NCBI GenBank assembly: GCA_948956705.1
Contig: CARCZS010000002.1
Location: forward strand, 72,276-136,275
DNA: 64,000 nucleotides
From: an uncultured Phocaeicola sp.
GTDB taxonomy: Bacteria > Bacteroidota > Bacteroidia > Bacteroidales > Bacteroidaceae
Direction of reading: 5' to 3'
Under the pieces are notes generated by a model. The model was not told where the DNA came from, ran no database searches, and saw only the letters and a program-made list of their open reading frames with translations. Below are positions 1 to 7,569 of this stretch, piece after piece. Both the position numbers and the translations under genes were made by a program. The first letter of the stretch is position 1; every line of letters starts with the position of its first letter.

Positions 1-579
1 TCCGAGGGTGCGGATATTCCTTATGTTCGTGCCATGAAAGCCCGAAAGGACGCTTCTACTGAAGAATTGTATATTCAACAGATGATGCGTAACGAGGGTA
101 AGAAATTTACCGAATACGAGTGCGCTATCATGTTCAGACGTTTCAAAGAAGAATTTGGATATAGCCAAGTTGAGATAGCGGATAAGTTCAAGAAAAGCCC
201 GGCTTTCATAAGCAAATGCCTTTCCTTGTTGGATTTGCCCCCGTACATTCAAGAAAGGATTATGAAAGGGGAATTGTCGGTTAAGGCAGCTAAGGAGATT
301 GCCGCCAATTATGGCAGTGAGAAAGAACAGGTAAAGGCTGCAAAGTCGGCTGTGGATAACGCCAAAGAAAACGGTAGGAATACAGCTACCAATAAGGAGG
401 TTCTTAATTCTCTGAAAGATTCTAAAGAAGCAAAAGCCATTGCGGAAGCTCTGAGAAAGGTTTGGGCTTATTTGGATGGTGAGGTTATCGTGGACGTGGA
501 TAAGCTGGCAAGGCTACTGGATAAGACGGAAAGCCTTAGCCAAGCGATGAGAGAATACAAGAAAGGGGGCATAAAATGA
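1..579 (+). CDS. ParB/Spo0J-like DNA-binding protein, 5' end cut by window
   Basis: The frame is open from the first base, so the N-terminus lies outside the window; the first in-window ATG at 34 is probably internal. The visible part matches the end of a ParB nuclease-like domain followed by the KorB/ParB helix-turn-helix: a segment rich in E, Q and N, then 'FGYSQVEIADKFKKSPAFIS' and a leucine-rich stretch like those after the ParB HTH. The C-terminal third is charged and helical. In phages such proteins act in partitioning, transcription control or DNA modification; which applies here is not visible. The stop overlaps the next start by 4 bases (ATGA), so it heads a tightly coupled run of genes. 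Confidence 0.8.
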   Translation, partial: SEGADIPYVRAMKARKDASTEELYIQQMMRNEGKKFTEYECAIMFRRFKEEFGYSQVEIADKFKKSPAFISKCLSLLDLPPYIQERIMKGELSVKAAKEIAANYGSEKEQVKAAKSAVDNAKENGRNTATNKEVLNSLKDSKEAKAIAEALRKVWAYLDGEVIVDVDKLARLLDKTESLSQAMREYKKGGIK

Positions 580-737
580 AAATGAGAAAACAGAAAAAGC
601 AAATTCCTGCGGATTTCCGCAAGAATTTGTATGAGAATTACAAAGCCAATATGACTTTCTACGGTAAACCAATTCTCCCGTACAAACAATGGCTGAAAGA
701 GGTGTTTAACACTAAATTACCTTGTTGTGGTAAATAG
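576..737 (+). CDS. Small basic phage protein (53 aa)
   Basis: ATG overlaps the stop of the ParB-like gene (ATGA), which supports translational coupling. The product is lysine/arginine-rich at the N-terminus, then has an aromatic middle (YENYKANMTFYG) and ends in a Cys-Cys-Gly-Lys tail. I do not recognise a family. Its reality rests on the overlap, the compact spacing of the cluster and good codon use. Confidence 0.5.
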   Translation: MKMRKQKKQIPADFRKNLYENYKANMTFYGKPILPYKQWLKEVFNTKLPCCGK

Positions 738-742
738 ATGGC

Positions 743-919
743 ATGAAAACGCTGATGATTGACATAATGCTGAATGACCGCTTTTATGCGGCTTTCAGAT
801 ACAGGTATTGCCCGGCTTTCAAATTCGATATTGAGGATATGACTAACAAAGTTTATGAGCGATACCCCACCCTGCGAAAAATGGCTATGAATGGCGAAAA
901 AGTAGTATTTGCATTTTAA
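743..919 (+). CDS. Small phage protein (58 aa)
   Basis: Starts 5 bases after the previous stop and ends 12 bases before the radical SAM gene. The product is 58 residues with many aromatic residues and a conserved-looking middle (FRYRYCPAFKF). No domain recognised. It fills what would otherwise be a gap in a dense gene run, which is the main support. Confidence 0.5.
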   Translation: MKTLMIDIMLNDRFYAAFRYRYCPAFKFDIEDMTNKVYERYPTLRKMAMNGEKVVFAF

Positions 920-931
920 TGATTTGAAGAT

Positions 932-1939
932 ATGGAAATTAAAAAGAAGATAGTAGTGCCTACGGGCGAAATATATACCGCTATAGGTGAAAAGGGAATG
1001 TTGGAGTTCCTTACGGTTGGAGATTATGGTAAGAACGCTAATATCAAAGCGGACTTTTTGGGGATTACCCGTGATTTGAACGGTGTACCCAATGGCGAGC
1101 CGATGCCTCTTACTGAAAAATGGGTGATTACCATTTCCACACAGTACGGTTGCTCTATGGGCTGCAAGTTCTGCGATGTTCCAAAAGTGGGTATTGGGAG
1201 AAATGCCACTTTTAATGATTTGAAAGGAGAAGTGCTAACGGCTATCAAGCAACACCCGGAAGTGAAGCACACGAACCGCCTAAACATACATTATGCACGT
1301 ATGGGAGAGCCTACATGGAACGAAAATGTGTTGCTTCATGCAATCAGTATAAAGAAAGACATAGAGCCGTTTATAGGCGATTCTTTGGTACACCCGGTTA
1401 TAAGTACAATGCTGCCAAAGAGAAATAAGAAGCTGGTTGAGTTCTTACATAAGTGGTGTTACATAAAGAACGAGTTTTATAAGGGTGATGCCGGACTTCA
1501 ATTCTCCATCAATACAACGAATGATGAAGAAAGAAATTATCTGTTTTCGGGTAGTTCGCTTTCACTTGGTGAAATATCAGAAATTGGAAAATCGCTGCCT
1601 ATGCCTGTTGGCAGGAAATATGCCTTAAACTTTGCTTTGGCAGATGATACACATATAGACGGCAAGTGTTTGAGAGAGCTTTTCAACCCCGATAAATTTA
1701 TGTGTAAGATTACCCCATTGCACCGAACAAATAGCTGTGATGAGAACGATTTGCACACAAGTGGAGGCTATGAGCTGTTTACCCCATATAAAGCCGTGGA
1801 GGAAGATTTGAAAGGCAACGGATTCGATGTTATTGTGTTTGTCCCCTCTTATGATGAAGATAACGGGCTTATCACGTGTGGAAACGCTATCCTATCCGGG
1901 AAAGTTCCTACTTCAAGTTACCAAGAAACAATATACTGA
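932..1939 (+). CDS. Radical SAM protein, RlmN/Cfr-like
   Basis: A 335-residue protein with the Cys-x3-Cys-x2-Cys cluster motif at C74, C78 and C81 (YGCSMGCKFC), which ligates the 4Fe-4S cluster used to cleave S-adenosylmethionine. After it comes 'ARMGEPTWN', close to the MGMGEP(x)xN motif of RlmN/Cfr methyl synthases. Near the end, 'LITCGN' (C316) sits where those enzymes have the ACGQL cysteine that carries the covalent RNA adduct. So it probably modifies a nucleic-acid base by methyl transfer, but substrate and product are inference. Length is similar to RlmN (about 350-390). It lies in the early-type gene run, next to DNA-binding and nuclease genes. Confidence 0.75.
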   Translation: MEIKKKIVVPTGEIYTAIGEKGMLEFLTVGDYGKNANIKADFLGITRDLNGVPNGEPMPLTEKWVITISTQYGCSMGCKFCDVPKVGIGRNATFNDLKGEVLTAIKQHPEVKHTNRLNIHYARMGEPTWNENVLLHAISIKKDIEPFIGDSLVHPVISTMLPKRNKKLVEFLHKWCYIKNEFYKGDAGLQFSINTTNDEERNYLFSGSSLSLGEISEIGKSLPMPVGRKYALNFALADDTHIDGKCLRELFNPDKFMCKITPLHRTNSCDENDLHTSGGYELFTPYKAVEEDLKGNGFDVIVFVPSYDEDNGLITCGNAILSGKVPTSSYQETIY

Positions 1940-1940
1940 T

Positions 1941-2198
1941 ATGGCTAAAATAGTAGATAACCCCAAAAGGTTTAAGGTGATTGAGTTGAGCCGAAACGAG
2001 TTGGCTAAAATTGGCGGTATTGGTATTTGCGATAGATGTAACGGTACTTCTAATACTGGCTATTATGTAGCCGTGCTAAATTGCTGGTTTTGTCCTAAAT
2101 GCTACAATGAATGGTACGGATGCGCCACTCATTACCCGGAAGATATAAATATAGAAAATAAGAATTTTGAGTATTATAAAAATTTATTTGACCTATGA
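1941..2198 (+). CDS. Small zinc-ribbon-like protein (85 aa)
   Basis: The ATG at 1941 is chosen because it lies just after the radical SAM stop; the upstream in-frame ATG at 1827 would lie inside that gene. The product has two cysteine pairs, 'CDRC' and 'CWFCPKC', typical of a zinc ribbon. Function unknown; possibly a nucleic-acid or protein-binding accessory to its neighbours. Its stop overlaps the next start by 4 bases (ATGA). Confidence 0.65.
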   Translation: MAKIVDNPKRFKVIELSRNELAKIGGIGICDRCNGTSNTGYYVAVLNCWFCPKCYNEWYGCATHYPEDINIENKNFEYYKNLFDL

Positions 2199-2611
2199 GC
2201 AAAGAAGAATTGCAAGCAAAATTGGCGAAAGCCAACGAAGAGAACAAAGGTATGGTGGTTTACCCTGAATACTTCAAGAAGAAAAAGAAGCGTATGCGCC
2301 CCGACTTCATAAAGAAGCTGGAAGAAACTGCAAAAGCGGATTTTACCGATGTGGATGATTACGGAGTGTATAAAGTTGGTTCTTTCCTCTATAAGAATGC
2401 CTTTGTAACCATATCTAAAGAGGATGGGCTATGGACGTTGCACGTGATAAGTGAAGCCCCGATAGGTTTGCCGCTCATTAAAGAGGTGAGGTACAAATAT
2501 CTGCCTAATAACCTTATGATGGCTCAGATTTTCGGAGATAGAGCCGAAGCAAACGAGATTAAGGGCGTTATTCTGTATCAGATTCCCAACGGAGAAATGG
2601 AGGCTGAATAA
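2195..2611 (+). CDS. Phage hypothetical protein (138 aa)
   Basis: 138 residues: a lysine-rich N-terminal third (KKKKKRMRPDF) and a C-terminal domain with predicted beta strands (YKVGSFLYKNAFVTISKEDGLWTLHVI). Coupled at both ends by overlap (4 bases before, 1 base after). No family recognised. Confidence 0.65.
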   Translation: MSKEELQAKLAKANEENKGMVVYPEYFKKKKKRMRPDFIKKLEETAKADFTDVDDYGVYKVGSFLYKNAFVTISKEDGLWTLHVISEAPIGLPLIKEVRYKYLPNNLMMAQIFGDRAEANEIKGVILYQIPNGEMEAE

Positions 2612-3051
2612 TGATTTATGTAGGGATTGATACGGGTGTAAATACCGGGTTCGCTGTTTGGGATAGCAAGCAGCGTTCCCTACTTCAAGTATGCTCTTTG
2701 CCTATACATAAAGCGATGGAGCGTGTACGTTCCTTGTATGATGAGTATAAGGCTGGTATAGGTGACAAAGTGATTGTAAGGGTGGAAGACCCCCGGCAAA
2801 GAACGTGGTTCGGAACGGAGCGTATGAGCCGTGAAATGGAACGTAAGAAGTTGCAAGGTGTAGGCTCTGTGAAACGGGATGCCTCTATATGGGATGATTA
2901 TCTAAAAGAGTTGGGCGTGGAGTATGAAATGGTTGCCCCGAAACGCAATGTAACCAAGCTGACACAAGAACGGTTTAAGGCTTTGACTGGATGGCAAAAA
3001 CAGACAAATGAGCATGGACGTGATGGTGCAATGTTGGTTTATGGCTTTTAG
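2611..3051 (+). CDS. RuvC-like (RNase H fold) endonuclease
   Basis: 146 residues with the acidic pattern of RuvC-type Holliday-junction resolvases: 'GIDTGVNTGFAVW' at the N-terminus (D7), 'VRVEDPR' (E59, D60) after the third strand, and 'HGRDGAML' (D138) in the last helix. This arrangement binds two metal ions in phage RuvC-like nucleases that resolve recombination or replication branches before packaging. It closes the first overlapping gene run; a promoter-like region follows. Confidence 0.7.
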   Translation: MIYVGIDTGVNTGFAVWDSKQRSLLQVCSLPIHKAMERVRSLYDEYKAGIGDKVIVRVEDPRQRTWFGTERMSREMERKKLQGVGSVKRDASIWDDYLKELGVEYEMVAPKRNVTKLTQERFKALTGWQKQTNEHGRDGAMLVYGF

Positions 3052-3071
3052 TATTCTTTTTACGGTTAAAT

Positions 3072-3104
3072 ATGTGTTTGATAAACGCATATTTAGTATA
3101 TTTG
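3072..3104 (+). promoter_or_regulatory. Phage promoter with 19-bp inverted repeat (site A)
   Basis: ATGTGTTTGATAAACGCAT at 3072-3090 is an inverted repeat with an 8-3-8 layout. Six bases later comes TATATTTG (3097-3104), a perfect Bacteroides -7 box. No TTTG lies 19-21 bases upstream of it; instead TGTG from the left half-site falls at that place (20-base spacing). The repeat therefore overlaps the -33 region of the promoter for the gene at 3136. Confidence 0.65.
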
Positions 3105-3135
3105 CAATATGATTCACCAAGTAAACAAATAAGCT

Positions 3136-3573
3136 ATGGGTATGTATATTCTTATCGGATTAACGCTGTTTTTTTTAGCCTTGTTGCTCATGTCTGAGTA
3201 TATAGGTAGGAACTTTTGGAGGTTTGCCCCAAAAGAGCATTTGAAGCAAGGGGAAAAGATACACGTTTATATCAATGGCAAATACGATAGGCACGCAACC
3301 ATTACGAGCGTGTCCGATGATTCGGTTAGTATCTATGGTGCGGTGGCATTGCCCGTTGATTACCGGGGTTCTTTCTATGCTATTGGCAAAGATTCCGTAG
3401 GTGCAAAGCTGGTATATGTAAAGTACCGCAGGCGTTACCGTTTTGTGAAGCTCTGTGAACTTTTTAGAAAGGGCTTCTGTGTAGAAGATGATGAGGAACA
3501 ATTAATGCCGGATTCCCATTCTTCGGAGAATGACGAAATCAAAGACGAAACGGAGGTTGAGAATGAAATGTAG
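3136..3573 (+). CDS. Small membrane-anchored phage protein (145 aa)
   Basis: One N-terminal membrane segment (about residues 3-22, IGLTLFFLALLLM), then a basic juxtamembrane patch and a small beta-rich domain (KIHVYINGKYDRHATITSV), ending in an acidic tail. First gene after the site A promoter. Function unknown. Its end overlaps the start of the next gene by 11 bases. Confidence 0.6.
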   Translation: MGMYILIGLTLFFLALLLMSEYIGRNFWRFAPKEHLKQGEKIHVYINGKYDRHATITSVSDDSVSIYGAVALPVDYRGSFYAIGKDSVGAKLVYVKYRRRYRFVKLCELFRKGFCVEDDEEQLMPDSHSSENDEIKDETEVENEM

Positions 3574-4678
3574 TGAGATTACATACAAGAAAGTTTCGGA
3601 GCTGGTTTTGTTGCCTGAAAATCCCCGTACCATTACGAAGAATGACTTTGAAAGGCTGGTGGATTCCATAAAGATAAACGGCTTTTGGAAACACCGACCT
3701 TTGGCGGTTATGGAGCGTGACGGTAAACTGGTGGTATTGGCAGGAAACCAACGCTTGAAGGCTGCAAGAAAGCTGAAACTTGCCGATGTGCCCGTTATTC
3801 TTTATTCGGAACTGACCCCGGATGAGGAAAAGGATATTATTCTGAGGGATAATATCAACAATGGCGATTGGGCTTACAATGCCTTACAAATGGATGAGTT
3901 TTGGAAAGATGTAGATTTCGGCTTTATTGGGCTTGATTTTCCATCTGATGATGAGAAGCCCGGAAAGGGTAAGAAGAAAGCGGTTAAAGAGGCAGAGGAA
4001 ACGGAAGCCGACCAAAGCGCAGAGGAAGAAATGGACGATGAGGAACAAAGCGAGGAAGAAGCCGAAAAGGAATCTTTCTACCGTTCCATGTTTAAGGACG
4101 TTCTTTATGAAAGCGATAACGTCTTTGAAATTCCCAATCTCTTATTGGATATGCAAGCTGGAAAGGTAGAATTGCCTTTATCTCCGTGGGGTGCTAACAG
4201 CCGTTTGCGTAAAGATGTGGCGACATATCATTTCTATGTGGACGATTATCGCTTTGAGGCTCTTTTCAAAGACCCGATAAATTTACTCACAAGCGGATGC
4301 AAGGCGGTGGTAGAGCCGAATTGTAGTTGCCACGACCAAACGCCTGTAGCGTGGGGCATTCAGCTTATCTACAAGAAACGTTGGCTTTCTCGTTACTTCC
4401 AAGAATGCGGAATCAAGGTTTATGCAGACTTGAATGTTTCTCACAAGTTTATTGAGTACAACAAAATGGGTATTCCCAAAGGATATAATGCTTTCTTTAC
4501 CCGTGGGCTGGACGGTTGGATGGAAAGCCTTAAATCTGATTTGCAAGTAGCCCAAGAAATAAGCGGGCTTGAAAAACCAAACCTTATCGTTTATGGTGGG
4601 GGTACGGAAATTCAGAAGTTCTGCCGTGAACATGGGCTGTTGTACGTCACAGATTTTATTAACGCAAAAAAGAAGTAA
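3563..4678 (+). CDS. ParB nuclease-like domain fused to DUF4417
   Basis: The ATG at 3563 is chosen because GGAGG lies 6 bases before it. Residues 1-120 are a ParB/Srx-like domain: 'LLPENPRTI', 'RPLAV' and 'VLAGNQRLKAARKL', where GNQRxxA matches the (G)xxRxxA motif of ParB-type CTPase/nuclease domains. A very acidic linker (about 130-175) follows. The C-terminal half (from about 190) matches DUF4417: 'YHFYVDDYRFEALF', 'SRYFQECGIKV', 'PKGYNAFFTRG', 'IVYGGG'. ParB-like proteins near phage terminases often act in DNA modification or packaging choice; the role of DUF4417 is not known to me. 371 residues. Confidence 0.75.
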   Translation: MKCSEITYKKVSELVLLPENPRTITKNDFERLVDSIKINGFWKHRPLAVMERDGKLVVLAGNQRLKAARKLKLADVPVILYSELTPDEEKDIILRDNINNGDWAYNALQMDEFWKDVDFGFIGLDFPSDDEKPGKGKKKAVKEAEETEADQSAEEEMDDEEQSEEEAEKESFYRSMFKDVLYESDNVFEIPNLLLDMQAGKVELPLSPWGANSRLRKDVATYHFYVDDYRFEALFKDPINLLTSGCKAVVEPNCSCHDQTPVAWGIQLIYKKRWLSRYFQECGIKVYADLNVSHKFIEYNKMGIPKGYNAFFTRGLDGWMESLKSDLQVAQEISGLEKPNLIVYGGGTEIQKFCREHGLLYVTDFINAKKK

Positions 4679-4684
4679 AGTATT

Positions 4685-5290
4685 ATGGGACGAAATTCAA
4701 GTGGAACACGTGGAGGACTGCAACCGGGTGATGCAACATATAAAGGCTCTGTTGGTAAGCCTGAGCCTTTGGTAAACATGAAAGACCCGGCTCTGTATAA
4801 GGCAACCAAAGAAGCTATTTCACGCTATCATTCCGTACTTGGTGTAAGGCAAAAGAATGTAAAGTTGGCAGAACTATCGGCTGGCACTTATGGCGTACAC
4901 GTTACGGCTAATGGGAAGTCAGAGGGTGTTTACCTTAACAAAAAGCATTTCATGCAAACGAAAAAAGCTGTGGAAGCCTCACACAAGAGAGGCTATGCGA
5001 GTGGGTGGAGTACGAAAACCAACAAAGCGGTAGCCCATACCGTAACGCATGAGTTGGCGCACGCTACATGGAATGCAAATATGACAGGGGCAAACCAAAA
5101 AGCGGCTGGAAAGGAAGTGAATAAATTATTTAAGTCTTGGAAGAAAGACAATAAGAAATCCGGGTATGGAAAGTATGCGGAAACCAATGTGTCGGAGTTC
5201 TGGGCTGAAACCGTTACTAAAGCGATACATGGTAAAAGTGATAAATATACCAAGAAAGTAAAGGAAATCTGCAAGAAATACAAACTATAG
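4685..5290 (+). CDS. Putative zinc metallopeptidase (HExxH)
   Basis: 201 residues. A zinc-binding helix 'HTVTHELAHA' (H122, E123, H126) is followed about 45 residues later by 'NVSEFWAETV', where E171 or E175 could be the third ligand, as in gluzincin-type domains attached to phage head proteins. The N-terminus is glycine-rich (MGRNSSGTRGGLQ), resembling virion-associated proteins. It lies just before the packaging genes. It may be a virion protease or an effector injected with DNA; neither can be shown here. Confidence 0.65.
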   Translation: MGRNSSGTRGGLQPGDATYKGSVGKPEPLVNMKDPALYKATKEAISRYHSVLGVRQKNVKLAELSAGTYGVHVTANGKSEGVYLNKKHFMQTKKAVEASHKRGYASGWSTKTNKAVAHTVTHELAHATWNANMTGANQKAAGKEVNKLFKSWKKDNKKSGYGKYAETNVSEFWAETVTKAIHGKSDKYTKKVKEICKKYKL

Positions 5291-5322
5291 AGGTATTTTT
5301 GCTTAAATTAATTCAATGCAAC

Positions 5323-5562
5323 ATGGAGAAGATAGAATTAACCGCTGATGAGATTAAGGTAATCAAGCAGCAATTAAATGGTGAAATCGAGGTTTGGAAT
5401 GCTGATGATTATCAGCAAAAGCATCTCACTTCGGTAATTGACAAGGCAAACGCCCTTTTGGAGGAATTGGATGCCTACGATGAAATGATAGACGAAAAGG
5501 GCGGTGATACCATCCTTTGGTTTTGGGATAAGTACAAGGCACAAGAGAGTATCATAGAATAA
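5323..5562 (+). CDS. Phage hypothetical protein (79 aa)
   Basis: The ATG at 5323 is preferred over an upstream TTG at 5299. The product is acidic and helical (MEKIELTADEIKVIKQQLNG...) without a recognised domain. A terminator-like hairpin follows, so it ends the transcription unit begun at site A. Confidence 0.6.
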   Translation: MEKIELTADEIKVIKQQLNGEIEVWNADDYQQKHLTSVIDKANALLEELDAYDEMIDEKGGDTILWFWDKYKAQESIIE

Positions 5563-5578
5563 TTAACCGGGTAAAGGG

Positions 5579-5612
5579 AATCGGACGGTATCACGCTATC
5601 CGATTTTCTTTA
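5579..5612 (+). terminator. Rho-independent terminator-like hairpin
   Basis: AATCGGA (5579-5585) pairs with TCCGATT (5599-5605), with partial pairing inside, followed by TTTCTTT. It separates the early-type run from the packaging operon. Confidence 0.6.
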
Positions 5613-5620
5613 CTTCGTAA

Positions 5621-5639
5621 GTGTGTTTATAGAACACAT
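5621..5639. promoter_or_regulatory. 19-bp inverted repeat (site B)
   Basis: GTGTGTTTATAGAACACAT has the same 8-3-8 layout as site A. It lies 21 bases before the terminase small-subunit gene. No good TAnnTTTG follows it; TACTTCG just upstream (from 5611) is a weak candidate -7 box, in which case the repeat would cover the transcription start. Confidence 0.55.
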
Positions 5640-5660
5640 AAACCAACGATAAATCAACGG

Positions 5661-6137
5661 ATGGCACTTTTTGAGAAAGGAAATAAAATAGGGAATAGAT
5701 TTTCATCTGATAACCAACCCAAAAATTCGGGTAGGAAGCCGTCCGTGTATAAATACATCAAAGATATTACGGGCAAAAAGGTAGCTCCGGAAATGAGCAA
5801 AGAGGACTACTATAAGGTTATCCGTTTCTTGATGGAAAGTACGCCCGAAACTTTGGAGGGGTTGGTTAAGAACAAAGACGGAACGCCCAACAAGAAAACG
5901 CCCGTGTGGGTGCTAAATGTGGTGTCTGCCATTAACGCAGATATTCGCTATGGTAGGACTTATACGGTAGATAGTCTGTTTGATAGGGTTTTCGGTAAAC
6001 CCACCCAACAGATAGAGAGCGAAGTAAACGCACAAGTAACCAACAACAGCATGGATTTGTCGGCTCTTACTACGGATGAGTTGCTACAATACAATTCCTT
6101 GCTGGAAAAAATAAAGGCAGGCAATGGCACGAAGTAA
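5661..6137 (+). CDS. Terminase small subunit-like protein
   Basis: 158 residues directly before and overlapping the large terminase gene (14 bases). The N-terminus 'FEKGNKIGNRFSSDNQP' plus 'GRKPSVYKYIKDIT' is the pattern of phage DUF5681-type small terminases that bind the packaging site. The C-terminus ends in a short helical oligomerisation-like segment. The call rests on position and N-terminal pattern rather than a catalytic motif. Confidence 0.65.
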   Translation: MALFEKGNKIGNRFSSDNQPKNSGRKPSVYKYIKDITGKKVAPEMSKEDYYKVIRFLMESTPETLEGLVKNKDGTPNKKTPVWVLNVVSAINADIRYGRTYTVDSLFDRVFGKPTQQIESEVNAQVTNNSMDLSALTTDELLQYNSLLEKIKAGNGTK

Positions 6138-7554
6138 GGTTACAGACGTGCCGATGGCACTTGCAGTGAAGATTGAGCTTTTCAAGCGTGGTTGTTTCGA
6201 CTTCATCACCGTAAAGGATGGTTTGAAGCATGAGAAGCAAGAACACGCTTTGAAGATACTTACCGACAATGAACACGTTGAACTTTTGTACGGAGGTGCT
6301 GCCGGGGGTGCAAAATCATGGACGGGTGCGGTGTGGCTTCTGTTTATGTGCCTCTGTTATCCCGGTTCAAAGTGGTTTATCGGACGTGCCGAGTTAAAGC
6401 GTATCACACAATCTACACTTATCACATTTTACAAGGTTTGCAATCAGTACGGGGTTGATGATACCTTGTACAAGTATAACGGGCAATACAATTATATCGA
6501 ATTTTTCAACGGTTCACGTATTGACTTACTGGACTTGCAATATAAGCCGGGAGACCCTCTGTATGAGCGTTACGGCTCAATCGAATATACAGGCGGCTGG
6601 ATTGAAGAGGGTGGCGAGGTGAATTTTGGAGCTTATGATACATTGAAAACACGTATCGGGCGACACCTTAACAATGAACTGGGGTTGAGGCGAAAGTTAT
6701 TCATTACGTGCAACCCTAAAAAGAATTGGATGTATGATACATTCTACAAGCCGGATAAGAAAGGGGAATTGCCCGAATATATGTACTACCTTGCTTGCCT
6801 TGTACAAGAAAATCCATTCATAGACCCCGATTATATAGAGGGCTTGAAAACCACAAAGGATAAAGTAAAGCGTGAACGTCTTTTGAAAGGTAATTGGGAA
6901 TATGACGATAACCCCAACGCCCTTTGTTCACATGATGCAATCTGTGAGATATTCGGGAATAAGATTTCAATCAAGACAGGTACAAACTATATTACAGGCG
7001 ATATTGCACGCTTCGGAGCTGACTATGCCCGTCTTGCCGTTTGGGACGGTTGGCATATCATAGAGCTACAATGTTTTCCCGTGTCTAAGACTACCGACAT
7101 TCAGACGTGGATAATCAACAAGCAAAAGAAGTATAGAATACCCAACCATAAATGTATCGTTGATGAGGACGGTGTAGGCGGTGGAGTGGTGGATAATTGC
7201 GACATTCAGGGATTCGTGAACAACTCTACCCCTTTCAATGGTGAAAACTACCAAAACCTACAGACCCAATGCGGCTACAAGCTGGCAGACCACATAAACG
7301 CTACGGAAGTGGGGATAGATGAGGATTTGATAAGCACTGCCGATAAGGAAGAAATCATAAGGGAACTGGAACAACTGCAAACATGGAAAGCTGATTCGGA
7401 CGGGAAACTAAAATTGAAACCCAAAGAAGAAATCAAGATGGATATTGGTTGTTCCCCGGACTGGAGGGATATGTTTCTGATGCGAGCATGGTTTGACTAT
7501 AACGAGTATGATATACCCGATGATATAGAACGCAGATTAGGTATAACCGCTTAA
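6124..7554 (+). CDS. Terminase large subunit
   Basis: 476 residues, the usual size for a packaging ATPase-nuclease. Walker A-like 'GGAAGGAKS' at residues 57-65 is the TerL P-loop variant; 'TGGWIEEGGEV' is the Walker B region with catalytic glutamate; 'LFITCNPKKNW' is the coupling motif; 'ITGDIARFGADYARLAVW' opens the RNase H-like nuclease domain with its first aspartate. It pumps DNA into the prohead through the portal encoded next and cuts the concatemer. Confidence 0.95.
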   Translation: MARSKVTDVPMALAVKIELFKRGCFDFITVKDGLKHEKQEHALKILTDNEHVELLYGGAAGGAKSWTGAVWLLFMCLCYPGSKWFIGRAELKRITQSTLITFYKVCNQYGVDDTLYKYNGQYNYIEFFNGSRIDLLDLQYKPGDPLYERYGSIEYTGGWIEEGGEVNFGAYDTLKTRIGRHLNNELGLRRKLFITCNPKKNWMYDTFYKPDKKGELPEYMYYLACLVQENPFIDPDYIEGLKTTKDKVKRERLLKGNWEYDDNPNALCSHDAICEIFGNKISIKTGTNYITGDIARFGADYARLAVWDGWHIIELQCFPVSKTTDIQTWIINKQKKYRIPNHKCIVDEDGVGGGVVDNCDIQGFVNNSTPFNGENYQNLQTQCGYKLADHINATEVGIDEDLISTADKEEIIRELEQLQTWKADSDGKLKLKPKEEIKMDIGCSPDWRDMFLMRAWFDYNEYDIPDDIERRLGITA

Positions 7555-7569
7555 AAACAATAAAGCAAA

